From Anaerolineales bacterium (GTDB taxonomy: Bacteria > Chloroflexota > Anaerolineae > Anaerolineales > Villigracilaceae): DNA of 5,809 bases. The position numbers and the translations under genes are program-made. Location: positions 1-5,809 of the forward strand of contig JAEURE010000189.1 of NCBI GenBank assembly GCA_016789485.1, in the 5' to 3' direction. Below the pieces are notes generated by a model. The model was not told the DNA's origin. It made no database searches and saw only the letters and a program-made list of their open reading frames with translations. Positions 1-5,809 of this stretch are shown piece by piece (the first letter of the stretch is position 1; each line of letters starts with the position of its first letter).

Positions 1-890
1 AGGACGGGCACAATGAGTTCACGATGGATGGGCGCGTGCCCCTCCGGTAATCCTTTACGATGAGGCAGGTTGGCGTAGTCGTTATGGATTACCGGCTCAC
101 GGGTGTAGACGCACTCCGCCCATACGCCCGCCTCCTCCACAGGGTAATGAGAACCTTTGCCTTCAGCGGTACACATGTGATTCAGAGTATTGCTGGACCA
201 CATCTGCAGATGAAGCGTCTTTTGATCTTCTTGTAAAAAATGAGCAAAACCGATCTGGCTGCCTGTCAGGGCCTCAGCTTCATCCAGCGCTTTTTGAAGA
301 AGGCCATCCAGGTCATATGTGTCTGCGGCCTCGCTGATGCGCAGCCGGGCATGCAGCAGCGCGGAAATCCGCTTACGGTCACTGATATCCACCACCACGG
401 CACGGCATTCTTCCCCTCCCTCAAAGCAGGTGGATTCGATCTGCACCCATTTTTCACTGTTCAAAAGCTTCAATTCACAGATCTGCCTGCCTGTGCTTGA
501 TAAAAGCCTTTCATGGAAATTATAAAAAGCAGGCAGGGACTCGTCCGAAATAAAAGCCGCCAGTGTTTGATAGGTCAATTTTCCATAGTCAGCACTCAGC
601 AAATCAGCTCCGGGCAGGTTTGCCCTGAGAAAGGAGCCGTCGCGTGCCAGCGTAAAATAACCAACCGGGGCAAAGTCATATAGATCGGTATATTGACGAT
701 ACACTTCTGCGGTTTCCGCGTGGATCCGCATCAGCTGCTCGTTCTGTTTCTCCAGCTCAAGCTGTTTTTCCTTCATTTGGTGAATCATTTGCAAAAGATC
801 AGTCGTCTGCAAGGACTGGTCTATTTCCTCCCGTTTATTCGACATATTTCCTGTCTTATCGTCTAATTGATCTTTTGACTGCTTTTCCAT
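1..890 (-). CDS. PAS/GAF-domain sensor protein, N-terminal part (truncated by window edge)
   Basis: An open frame runs from an ATG at 890-888 to the left edge without a stop, giving 296 residues of a longer protein. Residues 20-65 are rich in Glu, Gln, Lys and Leu (for example KEKQLELEKQNEQL) and look like a coiled coil. About 66-172 form a PAS domain: it begins YRQYTDLYDFAPVGYFTLAR and ends in the typical PAC signature VVVDISDRKR. From about 183 a GAF domain starts (LDGLLQKALDEAEALTGSQI), with the recurrent GAF stretches MCTAEGKGSHYPVEEAGVWAE and PVIHNDYANLPHRKG, and runs off the edge. No signal peptide or membrane segment is seen, so the sensor is probably cytoplasmic. In this architecture the missing C-terminus is usually a histidine kinase or a GGDEF domain; which one cannot be told here. 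It is divergent from the ammonia-lyase gene. The ligand is unknown. Confidence 0.9.
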   Translation of the reverse strand, partial: MEKQSKDQLDDKTGNMSNKREEIDQSLQTTDLLQMIHQMKEKQLELEKQNEQLMRIHAETAEVYRQYTDLYDFAPVGYFTLARDGSFLRANLPGADLLSADYGKLTYQTLAAFISDESLPAFYNFHERLLSSTGRQICELKLLNSEKWVQIESTCFEGGEECRAVVVDISDRKRISALLHARLRISEAADTYDLDGLLQKALDEAEALTGSQIGFAHFLQEDQKTLHLQMWSSNTLNHMCTAEGKGSHYPVEEAGVWAECVYTREPVIHNDYANLPHRKGLPEGHAPIHRELIVPV

Positions 891-895
891 AAAAA

Positions 896-900
896 CTCCC
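896..900 (-). promoter_or_regulatory. Ribosome binding site of the PAS/GAF gene (decides its start)
   Basis: On the minus strand GGGAG lies 5 nt before the ATG at 890-888. A second in-frame ATG lies four codons upstream (902-900), directly after an in-frame TGA (905-903). That upstream ATG has no Shine-Dalgarno sequence at a useful distance; the nearest GGAGG is more than 30 nt away. The 890 start is therefore preferred. Confidence 0.6.
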
Positions 901-1061
901 ATTCAGACAAGCGAACGCTGTTGTGCAGCTAGTTTCTCCTCCGATTCTTTTATATGCTGGGATGAATAGATTTGTTTTATGAACCGTAATTTTCCCTAGC
1001 CTTAATCCTAGTATAGCATCTTTGTCGAGCCAAAGGGATTACAATATTGATAATCTCAATC

Positions 1062-1068
1062 AAAGGAG
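1062..1068 (+). promoter_or_regulatory. Ribosome binding site of the ammonia-lyase gene
   Basis: AAAGGAG lies 8 nt before the ATG at 1077. This strong, well-spaced Shine-Dalgarno sequence fixes the start at 1077. An in-frame TTG at 1047 would add ten residues that lack the usual family beginning and would place the Shine-Dalgarno inside the gene. A small inverted repeat (ATTGA-TAATC-TCAAT, 1046-1060) sits just upstream. It is too short to call regulatory. Confidence 0.8.
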
Positions 1069-1076
1069 TCGCATAT

Positions 1077-2600
1077 ATGACCATCATCCTTGACGGTTCT
1101 TCCCTCACAGTCGAAAAACTGGTTGCCATAGCCCGTTTTAATGAAAAAGTTGAACTTGCCCCCGAAGCCCTCGAACGCATTAAAGTCTGCCGCGCCATGC
1201 TGGAAGAGAAGCTTGCCAACAAGGAAATCATGTATGGCACGAACACCGGCATCGGCGAGTTCTCCGAGACGATGCTCAACGATGAGCAGGTAAAAGAGTT
1301 CCAGAAATATCTCATCTATAACCATGCCGCAGGCATTGGCGACCCTGCGCCAATCGAACATGTCCGCGCGGCGCTGACGGGACGTATCAACGTTCATGCC
1401 CACGGAAATTCGGGCTGCAGGCCTGAGATCACACTCACCATGGTGGAGATGCTCAATAAAGGCGTTACCCCAGTCGTTTGTCAAAAAGGATCGGTGGGTG
1501 CAAGTGGCGACCTGGCTCCGATGGCGCAAGCTGCACTACTGCTCATGGGCGAAGGCGAAGCTTTTTATAACGGCGAACAGCTGTCAGGTAAGGAAGCGAT
1601 GCGGCGCGCTGGCATCCAGATTCCCGGCTTGCAGGCAAGGGACGGTCTCGCTGCAATCAATGGTTCCAATCTGCTGACTGCCATGTCTGCACTGCACATC
1701 TACGATATGGAACGCTTCCTGAAACAGGCGGAGATCGCCGCGGCGATGTCCATTGAAGCGCTGCTTGGAAACATGAAACCGTATAACACCAAACTGCATG
1801 AATTGCGCGGATTCAAGGGCGCGGTCACCTCTGCAAAAAATATTGCAAAAGTGGTTGAAGGTTCTGATTTGACGACAGGTAGGATGAAAACAAAAGTGCA
1901 GGATGCCTACTCGATGCGTTCGACGCCGCAAGTGATCGGCGCGGCTCGCGATGCGATTGCGTATGCGCGTTCACAGGTTGAAATTGAGTTAAACGGCGTG
2001 GGCGATAACCCGATCTTCGTCCCTGAAGATAAATTAGCGTTGACAGGCGCAAACTTCCAGGGCTCGCCTGTTGCGCTTCCGATGGACATGGCTGGCGCGG
2101 CGATCACGATGGTGTGTGTTTTATCCGAACGCAGACTCAATCGTTTGACCAATCCCGCGCTTTCTCAGGGACTGCCTGATTTTCTCGCCCATGAGCCTGG
2201 CTTCTACTCTGGCTTGATGCTTAGCCAATACACTGCCGACCATTTGATCGTTGAGCAAAGGATATTATCCACGCCTGCTTCGATCCAATCCATCCCCGCC
2301 GCCGCAGATCAGGAAGACTTTGTTTCGATGGGAATGAATACCGCGTTAAAGAACGGACAGATCCTTGATAACGCGTTTGGCATTTTGGGAATCGAATTCA
2401 TGGCCGCCGCACAGGCGCTTGACTTCCGCGAGTTCACAGCCGGGGCGGGTTCGCTCAAGGCGCGTGAAGTGATTCGCAGATATGTGGATCACCTTGAAGT
2501 AGACCGCCCGCTGTACAGCGACCACAATAAGATGAAAGCGTTAGTGAAATCGGGTGAGATATTGTCGGAAGTAGAAAGAACAATTGGGGTTTTGGGGTAG
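1077..2600 (+). CDS. MIO-dependent aromatic amino acid ammonia-lyase (HAL/PAL/TAL family)
   Basis: The 507-aa product has the usual length of bacterial histidine ammonia-lyases. Family enzymes remove ammonia from His, Phe or Tyr to give urocanate or a cinnamate, using an MIO cofactor formed from an Ala-Ser-Gly triad; they are normally cytoplasmic homotetramers. The triad is A142-S143-G144 in GSVGASGDLAP. Other core residues are present: Y53 in YGTNTGIGE, H83, N195 in INGSN, Y278 and R281 in QDAYSMR, F327 in GANFQGSP, and E413 in DQEDFVSMG. H83 and E413 favour histidine. However, the pocket pair is N82-H83 where classical HAL has Ser-His, and QEDF replaces QEDH. Tyr/Phe lyase or aminomutase activity therefore remains possible. 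No hutU, hutI or hutG is in view, so the symbol hutH is not assigned. The gene stands alone; the nearest terminator-like hairpin is about 80 nt downstream. Confidence 0.93.
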   Translation: MTIILDGSSLTVEKLVAIARFNEKVELAPEALERIKVCRAMLEEKLANKEIMYGTNTGIGEFSETMLNDEQVKEFQKYLIYNHAAGIGDPAPIEHVRAALTGRINVHAHGNSGCRPEITLTMVEMLNKGVTPVVCQKGSVGASGDLAPMAQAALLLMGEGEAFYNGEQLSGKEAMRRAGIQIPGLQARDGLAAINGSNLLTAMSALHIYDMERFLKQAEIAAAMSIEALLGNMKPYNTKLHELRGFKGAVTSAKNIAKVVEGSDLTTGRMKTKVQDAYSMRSTPQVIGAARDAIAYARSQVEIELNGVGDNPIFVPEDKLALTGANFQGSPVALPMDMAGAAITMVCVLSERRLNRLTNPALSQGLPDFLAHEPGFYSGLMLSQYTADHLIVEQRILSTPASIQSIPAAADQEDFVSMGMNTALKNGQILDNAFGILGIEFMAAAQALDFREFTAGAGSLKAREVIRRYVDHLEVDRPLYSDHNKMKALVKSGEILSEVERTIGVLG

Positions 2601-2643
2601 ACCCGCGTGTAAAAAGCCTATCAAAATGGTCATTTTTTGGGTT

Positions 2644-2671
2644 TTGACAAATTTCAAAAATTGTGTAAAAT
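2644..2671 (+). promoter_or_regulatory. Near-consensus sigma-70-type promoter without a downstream gene
   Basis: A perfect -35 box TTGACA (2644-2649) is followed after 16 nt by TAAAAT (2666-2671), one base from the -10 consensus. The predicted start point is about 2677-2679. No plus-strand gene follows in the remaining 3.1 kb; instead a terminator-like hairpin starts exactly at the predicted +1. The A+T-rich spacer holds an 18-bp near-palindrome (ACAAATTT-CA-AAAATTGT, 2647-2664) with one mismatched pair, which could be an operator. The promoter is called on sequence alone. Confidence 0.55.
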
Positions 2672-2678
2672 AAGTGCG

Positions 2679-2722
2679 TTCCAATCAGGGTGCCCCCCTC
2701 ACCCTGGTTGGAATATTTTTTT
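2679..2722 (+). terminator. Rho-independent terminator hairpin, possibly the whole body of a tiny RNA
   Basis: Arms 2679-2692 and 2700-2713 pair over 14 bp, all Watson-Crick except one U-G pair, around a 7-nt C-rich loop (2693-2699). TA then T7 (2716-2722) follow, as expected for intrinsic termination on the plus strand. It can end the ammonia-lyase transcript, whose stop codon is 79 nt upstream. On the minus strand the hairpin is followed by CGCACTTATTTT, a poor U-tract, so it is a weaker terminator for the convergent flavoprotein gene. It lies directly at the predicted start point of the promoter at 2644-2671. Confidence 0.82.
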
Positions 2723-2787
2723 ATCTGCTTTCAAAGCAAAATTTTTTCACGGTGGGCTAACTGTAAATTCTTTCTTCGGCTCAGAAT

Positions 2788-3990
2788 CTATTCCAACCAC
2801 TTCATTGCCCCGTTCCCTGCCCACCTTCCGCTTGCCATACATGCAGTGATCAAATAACCGCCCGTCGGCGCTTCCCAGTCCAGCATTTCCCCGGCGCAAA
2901 ATACACCGGGGAAATTTTTCAACATCAAATTTTCATCCAGCGACTCAAACATCACGCCCCCCGCGCTGCTAATGGCTTCATCCAGCGGACGCGCCGCAAT
3001 TAATGGCACAGGCAAATTTTTGATATAAAACGCAATCCGTTCCATGTTCGTGAAATCATCCTTCGGCACGAACTCGCGCAGCAAACCAGCCTTCACACCT
3101 TTTATCCCGGTTGTCTTTTCCAAATGGCTCGCCATCGAACGCGACCCGCGCGGCTTCAATAACTTTTCGATCAACTGCATTTCGGTTTTATCGGGAGCAA
3201 GATCCAATGTCATCACGGCTTTTCCGTTCGCCAAAATTTCATCACGCATCATCGCCGAAGCCGAATAGATCAAACTCCCTTCCACGCCGTCTTTTGTCAC
3301 AATAAACTCGCCCTGTTGATGGAACTCTCGGAACGTCAGCACCACAGGCTTGATCGGCTGACCGTCAAACTTCTCACTGAAAAAAGGACTCCATGCCACA
3401 TCGAATCCGCAGTTGGACGGTTTCAACGCCTCTACCTTGACCCCGGCCTGTTCCAGCCAATGAACCCATTCTCCGCTCGAACCGAGCCTTTGCCAACTCC
3501 CGCCCCCAAGCGTCAATATCACTGCATCTGCTGTGACGCTTTTGATTCCGCCCGGCGTTTCAAACTTAAGCGACCTGTCTTCATTCCATCCAACCCATTT
3601 GTGGCGCAAATGAACATTCACTCCCGCTTCATCCAATCTCTTTAACCAGGCCCTCAACAAAGGGCTGGCTTTCATCTCATTCGGGAACACCCTTCCCGAT
3701 GTGCCAACAAAGGTTTCCACGCCAAGTCCGCGTGCCCATTCGCGCAAGTCATCGGGTGTGAATTTGGATAACCACTTTTCGACTTCCTCTTTTCGTTTTC
3801 CATAGCGTGAGACGAATTTCTCGAACGGCTCGGAGTGAGTCAGGTTTAATCCGCTCTTGCCAGCCATCAAAAATTTTCGTCCCAACGACGGCATGGAATC
3901 GTACACATCCACGCTCACGTGGTTCTCACTCAACACTTCTGCGGCCATCAATCCCGCAGGGCCGCCGCCGATGATCACTGCCGATTTCAT
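2788..3990 (-). CDS. NAD(P)/FAD-dependent flavoprotein, PP_4765-like (HI0933-like superfamily)
   Basis: The 400-aa product has the Rossmann dinucleotide-binding start MKSAVIIGGGPAGLMAAEVL (GxGxxG-type GGGPAG at residues 8-13). Next come the family-typical GRKFLMAGKSGLNLTHSE (37-54), a second conserved stretch VILTLGGGSWQRLGSSGEW (157-175), and the C-terminal FAD-contacting region GGVMFESL...FCAGEMLDWEAPTGGYLITACMASG (344-388). This pattern matches the uncharacterised flavoprotein family named after Pseudomonas PP_4765, related to HI0933/YhiN. The reaction is unknown, and no signal peptide or membrane segment is visible. Its ATG overlaps the TGA of the upstream transporter gene by 4 nt (ATGA) and only a weak GGAAG lies upstream, so translation is probably coupled to the transporter. 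The gene converges with the ammonia-lyase. No strong minus-strand terminator is seen after its TAG. Confidence 0.9.
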   Translation of the reverse strand: MKSAVIIGGGPAGLMAAEVLSENHVSVDVYDSMPSLGRKFLMAGKSGLNLTHSEPFEKFVSRYGKRKEEVEKWLSKFTPDDLREWARGLGVETFVGTSGRVFPNEMKASPLLRAWLKRLDEAGVNVHLRHKWVGWNEDRSLKFETPGGIKSVTADAVILTLGGGSWQRLGSSGEWVHWLEQAGVKVEALKPSNCGFDVAWSPFFSEKFDGQPIKPVVLTFREFHQQGEFIVTKDGVEGSLIYSASAMMRDEILANGKAVMTLDLAPDKTEMQLIEKLLKPRGSRSMASHLEKTTGIKGVKAGLLREFVPKDDFTNMERIAFYIKNLPVPLIAARPLDEAISSAGGVMFESLDENLMLKNFPGVFCAGEMLDWEAPTGGYLITACMASGRWAGNGAMKWLE

Positions 3991-5252
3991 TGGGATGCCG
4001 CCGCTTCCAATGCGAGTCTTTCCTGCGAGGCATTTCCCGCAAGGTAAACCAAGACGGCTCCTACTACAAATAAAACAATGTTTAGGAGGAAAGGAAGACC
4101 TTTATCAAGAGTGGAGAGAGTTCCGGCGATCCAGCCGAATGGGGAAGTGATCAGGATGATGCATACATACATGATGGATTGGATGCGGGCGCGCTCCGTT
4201 GGATCGATTGTCAGTACAACCATTTTATCCATGAGCGGGTTGACCGCCGCGAGACAACACGCTTCCAAAAACACACTGATGATGAGAATGAAATAGCTCC
4301 GGTCAGGCGCGGTGATCAAGATCACATTGCTGATCACAAAGCCGAGAAAACCGAGGGTTAGCGGCAGTTTGAAATGCATCTGACTAATGCGCGGCATGAT
4401 CACGAAGAAAAAGAACAACATCACCGCTGATTTAACGAATGGGAAAACCGCCAGGTTTTGGGCTGGAATATGCAGCCTTTCCGTTACGATAATGGGCCAG
4501 AAACTTCCGCTGATGAGTGTGGTTATGCTGATCACGAGCATGATGCCCGCCGTGTAAAGTGTTTGTGGCGTGCGAAGCAGCTGTTGTAGAACTCCGCGGT
4601 ATTCTCGCAGTACACTGAAAGCGCTCTGATGGCGTGTCGCATGCCTGCGGATTTTTCCCTGTCCCGTCTCTTCCGTCATCCGATATGTGGTAATTGCCTT
4701 TACAGTGAACATGACTGCCGCAAAAATGTACAGTCCGCGTATGGTTGGTATCAATGAAAAGACGCCGATCAATATGCCCGCTAGCGGCGCAATAAAACCA
4801 ACCATCACATTGGCTATGTGGATCCAGGTATAGATGTCAACCAATTGATTTTGGTCGGCGTCTTCCACCAGCAGGCAGCTCCAGGAATTGAGTGTGATCC
4901 GCCAGAAGCTGTTCATAATGCCTGCCGCCAGAAAATACCAAAAATTCTGTGCGAATGCGGAGATAAGCGCTGGAATGCTCCACGCCAGGATATCGAAGAT
5001 CAGAGTTGTGAGCCTGCGTCCCAATTTGTCAGTGACTACGCCGCTCAATAATGCCAGGAAGATCTGAAAGCCCCAACTGACACTGACGATCAATCCAATC
5101 TGCTTATCCGATAGACCCAGCGCGATCATATAAATTGAAACATAAGGAGAGTATAAATTGAAGGGAATCCCCCACAATGGTTCAGTGTAAACACAACCGC
5201 GCGGATTTCCACGCAGGCTTCTTAAGGTAGTGATTAACGAGTGATCGTTCAA
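3987..5252 (-). CDS. Major facilitator superfamily (MFS) transporter
   Basis: The 421-aa product is very hydrophobic, with about 12 predicted membrane segments and a charged central loop at about 191-228 (RMTEETGQGKIRRHATRHQ) separating two six-helix halves. The MFS motif A between helices 2 and 3 is GVVTDKLGRR (71-80), with D75 and the R79-R80 pair. A related loop in the second half is DPTERARIQS (350-359). The N-terminus (GNPRGCVYTEPLWGIP, 15-30) resembles an MFS subfamily I recall from Chloroflexi and Firmicutes, usually annotated only as MFS transporter, so substrate and direction are unknown. The start is a TTG at 5252-5250 supported by GGAG 8 nt upstream. The ATG at 5266-5264 is out of frame and meets a stop after five codons. 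The gene is first in an operon with the flavoprotein, overlapping it by 4 nt. Confidence 0.92.
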   Translation of the reverse strand: MNDHSLITTLRSLRGNPRGCVYTEPLWGIPFNLYSPYVSIYMIALGLSDKQIGLIVSVSWGFQIFLALLSGVVTDKLGRRLTTLIFDILAWSIPALISAFAQNFWYFLAAGIMNSFWRITLNSWSCLLVEDADQNQLVDIYTWIHIANVMVGFIAPLAGILIGVFSLIPTIRGLYIFAAVMFTVKAITTYRMTEETGQGKIRRHATRHQSAFSVLREYRGVLQQLLRTPQTLYTAGIMLVISITTLISGSFWPIIVTERLHIPAQNLAVFPFVKSAVMLFFFFVIMPRISQMHFKLPLTLGFLGFVISNVILITAPDRSYFILIISVFLEACCLAAVNPLMDKMVVLTIDPTERARIQSIMYVCIILITSPFGWIAGTLSTLDKGLPFLLNIVLFVVGAVLVYLAGNASQERLALEAAASQ

Positions 5253-5260
5253 GATGCAGG

Positions 5261-5264
5261 CTCC
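5261..5264 (-). promoter_or_regulatory. Ribosome binding site supporting the TTG start of the MFS gene
   Basis: GGAG on the minus strand lies 8 nt before the TTG at 5252-5250. No ATG, GTG or TTG occurs in the same frame between this site and the terminator hairpin upstream, so TTG is the only reasonable start. Confidence 0.6.
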
Positions 5265-5280
5265 ATGTTCAAGATAAGTG

Positions 5281-5286
5281 ATTATA
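5281..5286 (-). promoter_or_regulatory. Perfect -10 box of the MFS-flavoprotein operon promoter
   Basis: TATAAT reads on the minus strand from 5286 to 5281, within the palindrome ATTATATAAT (5281-5290). The expected start point near 5274 would give a leader of about 22 nt that includes the ribosome binding site. At the 17-nt spacing the -35 position reads GCAATT, a poor match to TTGACA. That position lies inside an arm of the inverted repeat at 5295-5346, so the promoter may need or be blocked by a bound regulator. Confidence 0.5.
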
Positions 5287-5294
5287 TAATACCA

Positions 5295-5346
5295 ACGGTC
5301 ACAAATTGCGATTTCGCCTTTCTGAAAAAGTGCAATTTGTGACCGT
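5295..5346. repeat. Perfect 15-bp inverted repeat, likely operator pair upstream of the MFS operon
   Basis: ACGGTCACAAATTGC (5295-5309) and its exact reverse complement (5332-5346) are separated by 22 nt. Each arm carries most of a smaller imperfect palindrome, TCACAAATTGCGA on the left (5299-5311) and TCACAAATTGCAC read on the minus strand on the right (5342-5330). Their centres are 31 bp apart, close to three helical turns, so two dimers could sit on one face of the DNA. The left site covers the -35 position of the MFS promoter. The long spacer and lack of a T-tract argue against a terminator. The binding protein is unknown. Confidence 0.6.
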
Positions 5347-5355
5347 GCTGGGTAT

Positions 5356-5394
5356 AAAGAGAAAACTCCTGAATGGCTCAGGAGTTTTCTCTTT
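5356..5394 (-). terminator. Bidirectional rho-independent terminator
   Basis: A perfect 17-bp stem (5356-5372 with 5378-5394) has a 5-nt loop ATGGC. The core CTCCTGA/TCAGGAG is flanked by A-rich and T-rich sides, so on either strand the RNA ends in TTTTCTCTTT after the core stem. On the minus strand it lies 22 nt past the stop of the gene at 5416-5809 and ends that transcript before the MFS promoter. No plus-strand gene leads into it. Confidence 0.85.
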
Positions 5395-5415
5395 TCGCTA
5401 GATTGATGTTATATC

Positions 5416-5809
5416 TTATCTTTCCACACTGAGCACTCCGCCCAATGCATTCAACTTGAGCGTCCATACACTGCCTATCTGGTATTGCTGGAACTCACTG
5501 ACGGTGCCTGGTGTGTAGGCTTCCTGTCCGTCGGGAGTGCTGAAATAAACGGTTAATACCTCTGAGGATGTACCCAGGCGTTGCTCGCCAAAAATACTGG
5601 GGTTTTCGTAGACGGGATTTAGGTCGTTTCCTTCCAGTGTATAAGTCTGGATGGTAGTCCATTCATCCACGGTGTAACTGCAATATTGCTGTGTTTCTGT
5701 GTGGCATTCTTCCACCACCTCGGCGAAGCCGTTGCCACGGTCAACCGTTTTTTCTTCACAGACTTCCCGATTGTCATCATAGCAGGAGACATTGTAGGCG
5801 TTTGAAGGC
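5416..5809 (-). CDS. Unrecognised Cys-containing protein, C-terminal 130 residues (partial)
   Basis: An open frame enters from the right edge and ends at a TAG (5418-5416). It continues upstream of the GTG codons at 5718-5713 without a stop or a convincing start, so this is the C-terminus of a longer protein rather than a 100-aa gene. The fragment begins PSNAYNVSCYDDNREVC and holds four cysteines in spaced pairs (SCYDDNREVCEE and EECHTETQQYCSYTVDEW), followed by a Tyr/Thr/Gln-rich, beta-like stretch (EVLTVYFSTPDGQ, YTPGTVSEFQQYQIGSVWTLKLN) and the end GGVLSVER. The composition suggests an extracytoplasmic, disulfide-bonded beta domain. The first part of the protein, where a signal peptide or membrane anchor would lie, is outside the window. 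I recall similar uncharacterised C-termini in Anaerolineae membrane proteins but cannot confirm this. No function is assigned. Confidence 0.8.
   Translation of the reverse strand, partial: PSNAYNVSCYDDNREVCEEKTVDRGNGFAEVVEECHTETQQYCSYTVDEWTTIQTYTLEGNDLNPVYENPSIFGEQRLGTSSEVLTVYFSTPDGQEAYTPGTVSEFQQYQIGSVWTLKLNALGGVLSVER

Noticed and set aside
240..525. Two plus-strand open frames of 86 and 68 codons and a minus-strand one of 63 codons near the left edge
   Set aside because: All overlap the PAS/GAF coding frame, whose domains are clear, and none shows a start signal or a known motif.
949..954. TATAAA on the minus strand as -10 box of the PAS/GAF gene
   Set aside because: No acceptable -35 box lies 16-18 nt upstream, and the region is A+T rich enough for chance matches.
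1022..1054. Possible ammonia-lyase promoter (TTGTCG at 1022-1027 with TATTGA at 1045-1050 or GATAAT at 1049-1054)
   Set aside because: The well-spaced pair has a poor -10 and the good -10 lacks a spaced -35, so no single promoter can be defended.
1056..1529. 157-codon minus-strand open frame opposite the ammonia-lyase gene
   Set aside because: It lies fully antisense to a well-supported gene, has no ribosome binding site or recognisable domain, and is best explained as a codon-bias shadow.
2623..2638. Small palindrome AAAATGGTCATTTT followed by T residues just after the ammonia-lyase stop
   Set aside because: The stem is only about 5 A-T-rich pairs with no GC core, far weaker than the hairpin at 2679-2713.
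2726..2748. Second hairpin TGCTT-TCA-AAGCA before a T run
   Set aside because: A 5-bp stem with a 3-nt loop is too weak to call a terminator.
2637..2849. 70-codon plus-strand open frame downstream of the orphan promoter
   Set aside because: It starts upstream of the predicted transcript start, passes through the terminator hairpin, and overlaps the flavoprotein's 3' end. It has no Shine-Dalgarno sequence.
3316..3645. 109-codon plus-strand open frame
   Set aside because: It is antisense inside the flavoprotein gene with no independent support.

Overview
The window looks like chromosomal DNA from a bacterium of moderate GC content. My best guess is Chloroflexota, class Anaerolineae. That rests on recall of similar protein families (an MFS subfamily with a conserved N-terminal GNPRGCVYTEPLWGIP stretch, and a Cys-containing C-terminal protein fragment), not on a search. 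No tRNA, rRNA, CRISPR array, insertion sequence or phage gene was seen.

Layout: (1) At the left edge, on the minus strand, lies the N-terminal 296 residues of a signalling protein with a coiled-coil-like start, a PAS domain and a GAF domain; its output domain is outside the window. (2) Divergently, on the plus strand, lies a complete MIO-dependent aromatic amino acid ammonia-lyase (HAL/PAL/TAL superfamily, 507 aa) with all core catalytic residues but an ambiguous substrate pocket and no other histidine-degradation gene nearby. (3) Just after it comes an unusual compact element. A near-consensus sigma-70 promoter (TTGACA, 16 nt, TAAAAT) has its predicted start point at the base of a strong 14-bp hairpin followed by seven T residues, so it should make an RNA of only about 45 nt or none. 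(4) On the minus strand, a two-gene operon encodes an MFS transporter (TTG start) followed, with a 4-nt ATGA overlap, by an NAD(P)/FAD-dependent flavoprotein of the PP_4765/HI0933-like type. (5) The operon is preceded by a perfect TATAAT -10 box without a recognisable -35 box. A perfect 15-bp inverted repeat covers the place where the -35 would lie and looks like a paired operator. (6) A bidirectional terminator separates this from the C-terminal 130 residues of an unrecognised, probably extracytoplasmic protein entering from the right edge.

How the parts relate: the transporter and flavoprotein are almost certainly co-transcribed and translationally coupled, and probably share one regulator acting at the inverted repeat. 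The ammonia-lyase appears to be a single-gene unit. Nothing in the sequence ties the PAS/GAF sensor to the ammonia-lyase beyond their divergent arrangement. The two items most worth following up are the promoter-on-terminator element at about 2644-2722 and the inverted repeat at 5295-5346.
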